Positions 45,250-55,951 are shown, numbered from the stretch's first letter. The stretch: 64,000 nucleotides of DNA from Eutreptiella sp. 'Long Island Sound 2002' (GCA_964036045.1 OZ038379.1:72993992-73057991), one strand, 5' to 3'. Numbers and translations are program-made. Notes: generated by a model not told the origin, from the sequence alone.

Positions 45250-45906
45250 ATGTGCCTGCACAACATCAAGTGGCAGAGCTCAAGAGGACATCGGCTGCAA
45301 ATTTGGCCAATGCCCCGCCAAATCTGCAGCCCAACTCAAGCCTTTGCAACAATCATCAGTTGCCCTGTTTGTAAAGAAGGACAAAACAAGATAAATGTGT
45401 TTCCTATCACTGGCCAATCAGTTGCAGGGGGGCAAATAATTGCACGGGACAGGGGCGAAACTCGGTGCCTGGAATATTTGCAGGGCAGACCAACGCCAAA
45501 GCACTGCACTGGACAGCTTGAACCAGAAATCAAATACATCTGCAAAATACCTGGCAAAGATGCACATGGGCACCCGGCAAATTGTCAAATTTGGTCATTG
45601 CTGGATTGCGTTCTGTGTTCACAAGCCCATGCGAAACTGGCTTCAGGCCAATTGAAAAGGGTTGCCTGTCACGCTGTTTTGTGTTCAGACAAATACTTCT
45701 TGAGGCGTTTTTGCTTGGCACAAACTGCAACCTGCACCAGGACTTTTATCATGAATTTCATACCAACAAAACCACAGCACCGCCTCACCTCCCCCCACCC
45801 ACCCTCCCCCTTGCCTAACACATATACGCACGCACGCACACGCGCACAGAAACATGAACGCGCAGTGAGCGGATCCAAAGCTACCCACAATTGTTTAAGG
45901 GTATGA
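45250..45906 (+). CDS. 218-codon open frame, uncertain
   Basis: Starts MCLHNIKWQSSRGHRL. The first 150 codons contain a CPVCKEGQNKINVFPI segment and several Cys/His (ANCQIWSLLDCVLCSQAHAK). The last 40 read through CA/GC-rich simple sequence (THARTRAQKHER), which weakens the case. No family is recognised. Length alone is only mild evidence in a window this size. Confidence 0.2.
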   Translation: MCLHNIKWQSSRGHRLQIWPMPRQICSPTQAFATIISCPVCKEGQNKINVFPITGQSVAGGQIIARDRGETRCLEYLQGRPTPKHCTGQLEPEIKYICKIPGKDAHGHPANCQIWSLLDCVLCSQAHAKLASGQLKRVACHAVLCSDKYFLRRFCLAQTATCTRTFIMNFIPTKPQHRLTSPHPPSPLPNTYTHARTRAQKHERAVSGSKATHNCLRV

Positions 45907-47150
45907 CAGCCGTCGGCTGACACGTGATATTTCGATATCAAAGCAAAGAGGTTAAAAACTCTGCATGGCAATTGGCAGTTGGGAAGCCATTTACATCCTC
46001 AATACCAACAACACCGAAGACACAACAAAAAGAGGCAATCAGCAGCAAAATACAGCCTGAAAGCAATCACAATACTACTCTCATCACCACCATACCTCCA
46101 CCACTACCTAAGCCTCACAATCACTGCACCCACAGGCACCAACACCAGCACGCCAGCATCATCACTCAAAGCTGCCATCACATTCTCAACATGCTGAAGG
46201 TGTAGGCCAACTGAGAGTGCAGTGATTCAAAGGGTGCAGTGTTGTTGATTGTATGGTTGTGCAGAAGAGGTGGAATTGCGGTGTTCAGTGCTGTGGTAAA
46301 GGTGCAGTGCACAAATCCATCCATCCCACACAGAATCATGAACACAGTATGCGCAGCTGCAACAACTGCAAAGCTACTGCAGGGTGTCTGGCGGAAAACT
46401 TGCATGTGCACCAACCGCACGAGTGCACTATGACCGCAACAAAACCTCACTTTCCCTTTGAACAATCAGTTGACCTATCGAACGTGCACATACGGTGATA
46501 GCACCATGGCAACACACGTTAAGAAGAAGCCCGTAAATATTGCGGCAACGCTGATGGATAGGCTGTATTCCCATATGAGTACCAGAGAGAGCCACACGGA
46601 GTACCTGAACAGAGCGGCCGATGGGAAGGAAGCAAAAGCACCAACACACATGCATGCACAACGCATGTGCACGGACTCACGAACACACGCATGTACGCAC
46701 CACCCAACACATCTCCCAATCGCAAATAAAGGCGATTGCTTCCATGCGGTTTTTTTGCGCCTTGAGCTCGTTCTACTCCAAGTCGCTTCTGCGTTCGAAT
46801 TCCTCGCAACGCCACCTGAAGTTCATTTTCAAAAATGCCATCCTGTATATCAACAACTGCAGCGCACCGAACGTCGGGTGCCGCCTGATGCAAACGGTCT
46901 CTGAACTGCGGCTGCGCAGCTGGACACAAAGCAGATTGCTCTCGCTTGGATGCAGAACGGTACTACAGCCAATCCTTGGGATCACAGCTGTGGTGACAAA
47001 ATTGAGATGAACGACACTGGGCCTTCTGGATAAATCAGTCATCATATCCTCAAACCATTGCATCTGCATCTGTCTCCTCAGGCCAACAAACTTTGAGCAC
47101 ACGCTGTCGAAAATGGGTAATTCAATACCCAGTGCAGTAGGTAGTCCGCG
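45907..47150. other. No supportable gene
   Basis: Short frames only. Low-complexity CA-rich stretches lie near 46080-46160 and 46630-46700. Confidence 0.35.
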
Positions 47151-47204
47151 GATCACTGATCCGCTGGGGTCCAAAACCCCCCCCCCCTCCCCCCCCCAAA
47201 ATGA

Positions 47205-47890
47205 TCCGCGGATCACGGATCACCTACCCCATACCCCCCCCCCCACCTGCCTAGCAAAATGATCCACGATTTCCCGGACCATCCATGCAGACACGTGATG
47301 ATCCAACGGGTAGTAACAGTGACACATAGTGCAAGCACAAAGCACCATATTGATCCACCAATTTGTGTAAAAAAATGATCCAAAAATGTAAGTTCCAAAA
47401 AAGAAATGACACAAATTGATGGATCATTTTTTTTTGGAACTTGCATTTTTGGATCATATTTTTTCCACACAAATTGGTGGATCATTTCTTTTTTGAACTT
47501 ACATTTTTGGATCATTTTTGTTTCGCTAAGTTCCAAAAAAGAAATGATCCACCAATTTGTGTGGAAAAAATGTGATCCTCAAAAATGTAAGTTCCAAAAA
47601 AAATGATCCACCGATTCATGATCCAAAAACGTAACTTCCAAACATAAGTGTGACATAGTGCAAGTGCAAAGCAACATATTGAACCAACAATGTGTGTTAT
47701 GAATGATCCAAAAATGTAAATTCACTTGTTCCAACAATTTGGCTTCCAAAAAAAGATGCACAAGTCCACAACACCATTGGCACAAAGTTGAAAGTACAGT
47801 GAGCAAAATGGTCGAAAATGGTCCAAGAATGATCCAAAAGTGATCCACGGATCACCTACCCCATAACCCCCCCCCCCCTCTGCCTGAGGC
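47205..47890. repeat. Composite cluster of direct and inverted GATCC-A-rich repeats
   Basis: Outer direct repeats carry GGATCACCTACCCCATA followed by a C run and CTGCCT (47215-47255 and 47845-47887). Inner direct repeats carry CATAGTGCAAG, GCAAAGCA and CATATTGA (47321-47392 and 47647-47724). Within them a unit of the form ATCCAAAAATGTAAGTTCC plus AAAAAAGAAATGATCCACC is repeated in alternating orientation. The best pair is 47436-47501 against 47527-47595, about 95 percent complementary over 66 bp with a 25 bp loop. Minus-strand frames reading Lys/Phe-rich repeats are artefacts of these units. Confidence 0.8.
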
Positions 47891-47899
47891 ACCCACAGC

Positions 47900-50711
47900 G
47901 GGAAGCCCTCAGTCTGGAGGTGTAGCAAAGCCCCAACGCAGGCCCACCATCTGCTGTGCACATTCTGTGGGTGCGGAATGATAAACAAACGTGGGGACTG
48001 TCCCCACCTACCGTGTCGTTTCTAAGGCTCACCACCCCAAGCCACGCATCCTAGCACGTGCGCACCCTTGTCCGTCTGCAGTGTGAGTGAGCAGGTGTGT
48101 GGTGCGCGGGGCGCGCGCGCGCGTGCATGCAACAAAATAGCATGCAGGCGCGAAAATACGTGACGCCATTTTCCCATCTGCAATGTGTGTGACGTGGTTA
48201 TGCTTGGATGCAGTGCTTTGCTAATGAAGGACAGGAATGTGCAGCACAGCATACCCGCTGTACAAAGCGCACATTGTGGGCAGTGTGGCCCAAGCTGTGT
48301 ACCAGAAGAACAGTTTGAAAGTGTTACGGAATGCCGAATGGGCCCACGGGCAATGAGGATTCCACAGCCCGATACTATGCAACCCCCTGGAGAAGGGAGA
48401 GGTGGGCGTGGATATCAGCTCCATGCTGACCCCATCGGACTCAGAGATGTGAAAGCAGCTGTAGCCTGTGGACAGAGGAAGGAACAACAATGCATACTTC
48501 GTTCTGACAACTCGAAACACCGAAGACATGAAATGATGAAGAGCGAATCATGGAATAAAAATAGAAAGACGTGTCAAAAGCAAACAACTGGCTGGAAGGC
48601 AGGTCGACTGCTGCGGGCCACATTACCGCTGTGACCAACACCAACATCCACCACGTGCAGCACACAGGCCGCCAGCAGCAGCAGCAGCAGCAGAAGCCAT
48701 GGCAGCAGCGAGTAGGAGGGCGAATGAATGGATTTCCTTCTCTGTCATGCAGCCGAATATCTTGACGGGTCACTTTTGCACTGTAGCCTGGTTGTGCGTC
48801 TCTTGACGAATGACTCGCCGACACCAGCCACACTGGTCACGATACTAACTTGCATGCCATCCAACGCACAACCTGCCGCCGTTGCTTCACAAGAATGCTG
48901 CCACCATAAATCACAGAACACTGAGTCACAGAACCGCTGAGGGACAGCCAATCAGCGTGCTTGCCTTGTCTTTCCTAACGTGCAACGGAAACACACCTGC
49001 TGCCAGAGCTGGCCCTAGAACGAGGCATGCAGACCCCACTGCAGGCCAAGCTGCCATTTCCAGTAATGATGATGCAACCATACCGGTGGGCATGCACGCG
49101 AAACTTGTGGCCAATGCCCGGGATCTCAGGCTGTTTGGACTTTGAGGGATTCGTGGCATGTACACCGTTCCAAGCGCTGCAATGGTCCATAGAACAGGTG
49201 AAAGGCAAGGTAAAAAGCACAAAGGCATAGGAAATGCCTTTTCTGCATTGGCCTTCGTACCGCAAGCATGCATCTTGGCGACATCACACGATACACTCAC
49301 ATCAATCACACCATCAAGGCTACCCATCCCGAGCACCCAAGCAGAACAACACGAGCCCCACCAACCACACCACACCATGCATATGCCACCATACCACACC
49401 ACACTAGGCATACCCAGTCCTTCCCCTTCCTGCCTAATTACACATCACCACCATCCAACACAGCCATCTAGCCACTGAACACAAGAGGCTCTCCGGACAA
49501 TTCGGGGGGACAGGCACACGATGCACACCCATTGGCGCGAGGGAAAACAATAACACTCCAGTGGGCACCACGCCTGCAAAACCGTACGCGCCTATTGCGA
49601 GGCCCACTCCACCGGAAACGGCACCGGCGAGGACATTGCTCTCTGCCAGCCTGTAGGTAAAGAAGAAGCGGACGCAGAGTATCGCACTAGCGAAACGGAG
49701 TGGGGTCGAAGGTGAGTGAGCCAGAGGAGTTTGTGCACCACTTTCATGCCCAACACCCGATCGACCACATGCCAAATTTTCCCAACATGATGCACGACAC
49801 ATTAATGCGATTGGAATAACGGAAGGCACAAATTGGGACACACAAGTTCACACGTCTTGTGAACATTGTGGAGCTTTTGCTCGTTGCCTGTGGCATTGCA
49901 TTTCACACACATAAGAGGCCACGCCGCTTCGCTGTGTGATCTCCCCTTCATTTTGTCCTCCCAACATCCTTGATGCAACCTTCGTTGCACGTCTTGCCCG
50001 TACCACTCTCCGTTACAGCTTACGGCTACCCAACGTGTGAACTTGTGTGCATGTGTGTGCGGCTCTGTGCCTTTCTGTTCTAAGACACCGTCATCGTGAT
50101 CTTACTTTTGTTCAACGCAATGCCAGTGCATCCAGGCAACAAGCAAAGGCTCAACAGATGTCAACAAGACATTAACCTGACAAATCCAGCGCGATTCGCA
50201 GTGGTTTTCGCACATCACTTTAAACTACAATCGGCAAAATGATTCAAAGATGGTTGTGTGAAGACAACACAATGCAAACGCAATGACAGAGCAAAGGCTC
50301 AAAGCTTAACAAAGCATTAATCTGCAGACAGCAAAGGGTCTCGATTTAGTGCAATTCAGGTGTTGGGTTCAATCGTGCGGTGCAAAATGTGCCCTCCCTG
50401 CGTCCCTCCCAGGGCAAGCCCCCGGGTATACCACAATTTCACTTGGTGTAAAGGGATGTCGTTCAAAAGTCCCAAGGTGTGTAGTCTAACTCTGATGGGC
50501 ATCCACCACCATCGCCAGGGGTATGATTTGAACCACAACCCTAGATGATGGCTTGGAAATTCAGCTTTCTGGCTGCTGGGTCAGAGCAGAGGGTGACAGC
50601 TTTGGGGACTATGTGTACACCCCCCTCCCCTTCCCAAATGTAAGGCAATGGACTGTCCCTAGGCGGCCTAGGACTTTAGCACAGGATATGTACACAAATG
50701 TGGGGGAATCT
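47900..50711. other. No supportable gene; short (CAG)n at 48671-48693
   Basis: Frames to 161 codons on both strands without recognisable domains. A short CAGCAG tract at 48671-48693 is the only notable repeat. Confidence 0.35.
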
Positions 50712-50733
50712 TTGCACTGCGCGCGCACTGCGC
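50712..50733. repeat. 22 bp direct repeat, copy 1
   Basis: TTGCACTGCGCGCGCACTGC followed by GC, identical to 51423-51444. The pair brackets the basic coiled-coil open frame on the minus strand. Confidence 0.9.
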
Positions 50734-50798
50734 GCTACTTTTAGACTATGTTCCCCCCGAAGAGCCCCCAAGCACACCCCTTGGAAACGCCCTCAGAA

Positions 50799-51446
50799 TT
50801 AGGTGACCCAAACTGCCCCAGCTTTTCTCATGTACATGGAGCAACATCTCCAAGTGAATGTTCGAGGTTCATTGGGTTGCTTCCTTTTCTTTGTCTTTTT
50901 AGCCGGTGGTTTCGGTTGTGAGGAAAGGGCTCTCTCCTTTCCCTTGCGGTTAAAATCGGATTGGGGTTGAGATTGTGTAGCCACAACGGGTTGCGAGGAC
51001 TGAGAGGGTTGAGGGAGACTGGAGCTGGACGAAGCCACATCGGCCCGAGGGGGCGCAGCAACACAAAAAGCATCCAATGTGTACACAATGCAAAGCGCGT
51101 TGCCGCTTTTCTAGGACCTGCTGCGCATGTTTTGCTTGTTTCTTGGCCTCTCTCTCTCTTTTCTCACGGCGCAAACGGTCAATCTCGGGCTGCTGTGTTG
51201 GCGCTTCACTGCCGCCTTCAGGGAATGGTTGGCCATCGAGCCCATCCTGGATAATTACACTTTCCTCATCCCTTGGTAAGTGGTTACCCTTGCCGAACCG
51301 CAAGATCTGCTCAATCACCTTTGGCACACCCGTGACAGGTTGCTCCGGATACTTTGTGCGCTCCTTGCGGGCCCCTAGTATCTCAAAGTATGGGTCTCTA
51401 GTACGGCCAGACGCCCAAATCGTTGCACTGCGCGCGCACTGCGCTT
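50799..51446 (-). pseudogene. Coiled-coil, NLS-bearing ORF next to the RT gene
   Basis: After an in-frame TAA at 51445-51447 the minus strand reads SATIWASGRTRDPYFEILGA, VPKVIEQILRFGKG, DEESVIIQDGLDG, then a charged coiled coil (EIDRLRREKREREAKKQAKH, QQVLEKRQ). Near 51100 the frame moves one base to NALCIVYTLDAFCVAAPP, a Ser/Gln/Pro linker (SQSSQPVVATQSQPQS) and a bipartite-like basic patch (PPAKKTKKRKQPNEPR), ending at 50799. The basic patch suggests nuclear import. Position and strand make it a possible second ORF, or the C-terminal part, of the reverse transcriptase element just upstream (51761-54600), though no shared frame proves this. A 22 bp repeat marks both sides. Confidence 0.5.
51423..51444. 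repeat. 22 bp direct repeat, copy 2
   Basis: Exact copy of 50712-50733, 711 bases apart. Confidence 0.9.
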
Positions 51447-53515
51447 AAGGCTCCCCTTGTGCTAGCCCCACCCTGTTGAGTCTGCATTTCAGTGGCATAA
51501 ACCACCAGCTCCAGCAATATCCCTTGTATCCAAACCCTGTCACCACGCCTTCTATATTTACAGCTTGGTGCTCACGACAGAGTGCAAACATAGCCGACTT
51601 CAGGACAAGGGCCGGCACCCATGGATTGAAGCACCAGACAACAGCTAGGGGACCACCTGTCTGGCCACTTGTCCCAAATACCTGGGTCGAAAAAACCTGG
51701 TCTGAAACCCTTCAACATAAGGGAGGGGCCGTTGGGTGTGCACGTAACAAAGCACTCACCCTAGTGTAAAAACTGGCCCTCAGGTTCCCGTTTAAATGGG
51801 ACCTGGTGTAATGCCCTTTGTAGGTGCACCAGACACTCCCTGGCCACACATAGTAAACTCTGTGGCACATTACAAAATGCTACATACGTGTTACCTATGT
51901 ATCTTGTGAATAAAATAGCGGGTCGGTTGCACACAAGGGGTGGCATACTCGCTGTTTCAGCGATCATGCACTTGATGGGATCGATGTTCAGGAAATAGTT
52001 CCGCAGAAAAAAATGCTGTCTCCGTGGTGCACTTTGGACAATATGCCCCACTTGACCTTCAGGGTGTGAGTCCCATAGCACAAGGACGCGCAACTCGACA
52101 TCTACCCCTAGGACGCACAGTGTGCCGACAAGTTTCCACAACTGCTCGAACGAACCTTGCATACCACTCACATTGAATGCTTGGGTATCTCGAGGGACCC
52201 AGGTGACCTTGGGAAAGGTTAAAGTGGGACCGGGCTTCAGCACAATTTTTGGCAGGACCTGGTGATTCCAACCGATCAACATTTTATCACTAGGCTGGGC
52301 GCCTCCACAAAGTTTATTTCCTTGACCATAGCCCAAATACACATGAGCTGTGCCGACAGATGGCCACCTATTGGCACACCTTTGATGTCTTGGCTTAACA
52401 CCCGCCCATTCCATTTGAACAGGGTGTCTTCATGCAAGTCCCAGTGCACAAATTTCAACAGGTCAGACAGAGGAATAACACGGAAGTGCCGCTCTGTGGC
52501 ACAGCCAATCCGGTCAAGCAACCTCTCTCCTCCCTTTGCAATACTGAAACTGAAACCATTCCTCATACCACAATATTGGCTAACACGCTTCGCTGCTTCT
52601 TTTACTGCGTCCATGACCCCTGCCTTTGGTAATTCCCGGTAGGCATTATCAATGTCCCTCTCTGCCAGTGTTGTATCTCGGCTGTACCACTTCCCCACCA
52701 GTGTCATAAAATCACGAATCCCCATCAAACTTGGAGTGCCCCACAACGGATGTGCAATGTGCAGCTCTCTCAGGAGGAGGGAGAGCGCCCTGCCCATGAG
52801 ACGCGAGAACAGGCGTAAGAAATGTCTTGCATGTGAATTCACTAAAGGAAATTTCACGTCGCTGTTTACCTCATCAGATTTCCATTTTAGCAGCTGAAAT
52901 GCTGTTGGCCCTCGTCGCACGAGTGCTTTTGTAGAGAGGTTTTCAACCAACACAGAATTCCACTTTTCAAATCAGGGAAGGCTTTTTCAATGCAGAGTAA
53001 TGTACAGCCATGTCTAATACACGCTCGAGGGCAGATTCATGCAATTTCGATTGCATGTATACTTGTGCCCCACCTATCGTTTTTTCAAAGCCAACTAGAG
53101 AAAAGGAATGGCTCAGTACTGTGGAGCTCAACATGTGCCGCTCCTCAATAGCAGCGCAGATAGCAAACATGTCTGTGGGCCTTTTGTCCCACACCGACCC
53201 TGCCAGCTTTTGCGAGCTCAGGTACACATGACACTCATGCAATCGCGTGTTGTCTGTCCACGGGTATTTTTGCCGGTACTGTACACTGTCGCTGGCAAGT
53301 CCCTTGCGAATCATTTCTGCCGGAAAAACCGAGGGCACATCCCCTGCATCGAAATAGTGCCCGCTCGCGTGCGTACTTTGAGTGCAGCCTCCAACCGAGG
53401 TTTGGCAAACTTTGGTGCAAGGTGCTCTAGGATATGGGGGGAGGTCGCCAAATAAACGGCTCCGAGTGAAGGTAGCGGTGACATCATCGTGGATACAGCT
53501 CTTGAAGTCCCCTTA

Positions 53516-54503
53516 CTCCGCCCCCCCCCCGACAGTAGACCCACCAGCAAATGACCATTTAAGAGACCCACCCCCATTTCTGAGTCCAGCCCGACCAAAG
53601 CGATAAGAGACCCCCTTGGAAAAGTACACTTTAAGAGACCCACTTGCAAAAAGAGACAAAGGCGGACCTTAACCCACGCCCCAGCCCTAGTGTGCCAAAA
53701 CATATGTAACCACATGCTCCAACATTGAATGTTAAGGGTATTGTCCTACACAGCTCCAAGAAATAGGCCTTCAAACCACGACCATGACATGTGAAACATC
53801 AGGAAATGCATATGCTTTGCTAAGAGTTTAGGCGAAAACCAATAAGCAAGATCATGTGGACGGTAGACAATCTCCTCGCACTGCTTGACTGTGATCTGCA
53901 GGTTATGTTCTCAAAACACTGTTGAGCCTTTTGCTCGTTTTGCTTTTGCATTGTGTACACATTAGTGAAAATGTCATGGGACAACAAAAACTGTCCCCTG
54001 CATATGATAGTTCAAGTACTATAGCAACCACTTCAAGAAGAATTGGGCCCAACAATGGCATTAGTGCCCGAGCCCATGGCCAACACTTCGCACTACGGAG
54101 CGATTGCGCTCACTTGCTTGAAAAGCATCAACCAGCTCTTTACAGCCTGTCAAGTGTGCAACCGGCTCCCACGAGTCATCTTCTTTCCCACAACCCTTCC
54201 ATCGCACCAAGTACAATGGCTTGTCACGATGAACTTTCTTACCAATGATCATATGGTAATGCAATGATGTCATGATGTCACCAAATGACCAAAAAATCGG
54301 GTTTTTTCGGTTAAAAAATGAAAATCAATGAATGTGGGCTCGTTGGATGCGGCTTGTTTTCGTGACCTCGAAGACATGTCACAATAGGGCTTGGGTCTAC
54401 GATATAAGAGACCCACTTGGAAAAGTACACTTTAAGAGACCCGGGCCTTTGGCTCCGGGGGAAAAAATTAAGAGACCCGGGTCTACTGTCGGGGGGGGCG
54501 GAG
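53516..54503. mobile_element. 988 bp TIR element with TA duplication inside the RT gene
   Basis: The left end CTCCG + 10 C + GACAGTAGACCC is the inverse of the right end (GGGTCTACTGTC + 8 G + CGGAG). TA flanks both sides (53514-53515 and 54504-54505). Deleting the element plus one TA joins the minus-strand reading ...ALVAV to KGTSRAVST... in frame, which independently confirms the boundaries. TA duplication and CTCC-type ends fit the Tc1/mariner group, including Stowaway-like MITEs. Subterminal direct repeats of AAGAGACCC plus GGAAAAGTACACTTTAAGAG lie near 53605-53641 and 54406-54442. The element has no transposase; it contains a chromodomain fragment. Confidence 0.85.
54061..54273 (-). pseudogene. 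Chromodomain fragment
   Basis: 70 codons, minus strand. Residues 16-50 read RDKPLYLVRWKGCGKEDDSW then EPVAHLTGCKELVDAF, the classic chromodomain core (YLVRWKG...DDSWEP..L..C..LVDAF) with its aromatic residues Tyr and Trp/Trp. Chromodomains bind methylated histone tails and occur at the C-terminus of many Ty3/gypsy integrases, where they steer insertion. It is followed by a short tail and TAA. No integrase or RT is beside it, and it lies wholly inside the 988 bp TIR element. It is either a captured fragment or the remnant of a retrotransposon nested in it. The frame is open upstream without a good start. Confidence 0.8.
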
Positions 54504-54845
54504 TAACGGCTACCAATGCTACACTATTCGTTCGCATGATGTGCCCTTGGGCACGGGCCCACAGACCCGCACACAAGCAGTGCGCGTCATGATGGAACAA
54601 ACGATGACCCCACCTGCCTCTCAGCCACGCACTAGCACACGCTTGGTGTTAAGTGGTGGATATAACATCACACGCCATAGATGCCGCAATATATCTCACT
54701 CGGCACAGGGTTATTGCTCCATCCGGCTGATCAATTGCCGATATTTACGTCACATTACGTCATGGGGTATGATTGTTTCACAAACAACCACCGAATCTCT
54801 TTGGACAATTTTCCGGCGTGGTGTGTCAAGGGAACAAGCTTTCCA

Positions 54846-54925
54846 CGTGTCTTCTTCGTGTTGCACTTGTATCTACTATCGGTCTCATAATTTCTCGACC
54901 AAGAAATGATATCACAGACCCTGCT
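54846..54925. repeat. Inverted repeat, left copy (pairs with 56367-56445)
   Basis: Contains CTACTATCGGTCTCATAATT, TCTCGACCAAGAAATGATAT and CACAGACCCTGC. The reverse complement of 56367-56445 matches at about 80 percent over 75-80 bases, and almost perfectly from GTCTCA through GATATCAC. The pair encloses the coding region at 55067-55951. No clear target duplication was found. Confidence 0.7.
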
Positions 54926-55017
54926 AGCAGATAGTGCTTCTTGGCAACGAAATGGTAGTAGATTGCGTTTCTTGGCAAACAAACGTTAGTAGATATCGTT
55001 TTTTGGCAAAGAAATGC
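54925..55017 (+). repeat. Tandem repeat, 3 x 31 bp
   Basis: Units start at 54925, 54956 and 54987 with TAG(C/T)AGAT, and each contains CTTGGCAA or TTTGGCAA and (G/C)AAA(T/C)G. The array ends 50 bases before the ATG at 55067, so it may lie in a promoter or 5' leader. Confidence 0.8.
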
Positions 55018-55066
55018 TATCAGTGATTTTGAATCCTCTCTTCTCTTGAGAATACCTTAGTACTTA

Positions 55067-55867
55067 ATGTCCAAGAAAGATGCCAAGGTTTCCGAGGCAC
55101 AATTGCCCATGCCACCACGTGTACAGCAATTCATGGGTGCACTTCAAGAGTGGCTACAGCTGAAACAAGGTGCCAATGAACCACCCGGTAGCAGCATGTT
55201 CGGGGATGACTCGGATCATGTGGAGCAACTCGGGAAACCAAAGAACAGCAAGCGAATGGAGGCGGGGAGCTTACCCATGTCACGGCACGTGCCGCGGCAC
55301 ACTTTCTGATGCCCCCCCCCCTCCATGTCATGGTGGCACGGCCGGCACAGGTGACACAAGTGCCGATCACCCTCACACAACACGACATAGCGGCGGCCCC
55401 GTGTGACATGACACACCCTATGTGGCGGCACCGTGGCACGGCACGGCCGGAGCCCCCCCTCCCCCCCCCCGCCGTGGCTGGGTAAGCTCCCGGTTGCCGT
55501 CAATGCAGCCATGGAGTTCCAACATGTCTCAGTGGCTAACGACGCAGTGTACAAAGGCCTAGATGACTGGCTAGTTGGGTTTGGGATAGGTCGCAAGTTG
55601 ACTTTCAAATCTTTTGCTCGACGGGTTGTGATGACCAAATTCACAAATACAGATGAGATTAGTTTGCATGATGCTGCGAAGCATGTCGGTGTGGTGCCAA
55701 GAACACTAAATGTGTATCACGAGAAAGGAAGGGGCCTTATTAGGCTTCTATGCACCTTTGAGGGGGTTAGGCATGCCTTCAAACACTTGATTGTTTGCTA
55801 CACCCTCCTCACTAGGTGGGGCTGCAAAAGCTGCCTCACGATATTCATCATGACTTTTTGCAAGTGA
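55067..55867 (+). pseudogene. Unknown gene with exonic MITE insertion
   Basis: It opens MSKKDAKVSEAQLPMPPRVQ, with GALQEWLQLKQGANEP and FGDDSDHVEQLGKPKNSKRM before the insertion. Deleting the MITE at 55266-55490 and one CGG gives ...KRMEA-VAVNAAMEFQHVSVA in the same frame, continuing YKGLDDWLVGFGIGRKLTFK, FARRVVMTKFTNTDEISLHD and AAKHVGVVPRTLNVY. The MITE as it stands brings a TGA at 55307-55309. AAKHVGVVPRTLNVY has a helix-turn-helix feel, but I do not recognise the family. The end is unclear: after about 55740 the opposite strand looks as plausible. The start is chosen as the first ATG after the 31 bp repeat array. Confidence 0.55.
55266..55490. mobile_element. MITE copy 1, 225 bp, TSD CGG
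   Basis: The ends GGAGCTTACCCA and TGGGTAAGCTCC are perfect 12 bp inverted repeats, with CACGGC shared a few bases further in. CGG flanks both sides (55263-55265 and 55491-55493). The interior is ~85 percent identical to copy 2 at 56890-57120 and includes CACGTGCCGCGG, GTGCCGATCACCCTCACACA and CCCTATGTGGCGGCACCGTG. A 3 bp TSD is typical of CACTA and PIF/Harbinger elements, but the CGG/AAG targets do not fit the usual TWA of Harbinger. It has no coding capacity. Confidence 0.9.
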
Positions 55868-55951
55868 GGCAAAGACATCCCCCCTTTTAGGCAATTGGGT
55901 TGGGGAAAACTCTTCATATTCATTTGCTTCATCCCCCAATGAGGAGACCAT
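55748..55951 (-). CDS. Open frame on the opposite strand, uncertain
   Basis: 67 codons, MVSSLGDEANEYEEFSPTQL, then KRGDVFASLAKSHDEYREAA and PPSEEGVANNQVFEGM. The charged, Ser/Glu-rich composition looks like real protein. It overlaps the tail of the plus-strand reading, and only one of the two can be right there. No family is recognised. Confidence 0.3.
   Translation of the reverse strand: MVSSLGDEANEYEEFSPTQLPKRGDVFASLAKSHDEYREAAFAAPPSEEGVANNQVFEGMPNPLKGA

Larger units (their letters stand above)
51761..54600 (-). pseudogene. Reverse transcriptase gene, split by a DNA element and frameshifted
   Basis: Read on the minus strand. The N part (54600-54506, HIMRTNSVALVAV) continues after the 53516-54503 insertion as KGTSRAVSTMMSPLPSLGAV and EHLAPKFAKPRLEAAL. 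One frame change leads to FPAEMIRKGLASDSVQYRQK to HYSALKKPSLI, and another to the palm. RT motifs then appear in order: RLFSRLMGRALSLLL; AERDIDNAYRELP (motif A, Asp kept); PLSDLLKFVHWDLHED; VLSQDIKGVPIGGHLSAQL (motif B); and, after a further frame change and ~145 residues, FTRYIGNTYVAF where motif C should read Y-x-D-D/N. RTs copy element RNA into DNA. The motif C Asp is Gly, so this copy would be inactive. The GVPIGG-LSAQ signature recalls non-LTR or Penelope-like RTs; I cannot fix the clade. No RNase H or integrase is visible. Confidence 0.7.

Noticed and set aside
50350-50560. tRNA-like B-box sequences (GGTTCAA..) on both strands
   Set aside because: No A box at the right distance and no cloverleaf could be folded around them.
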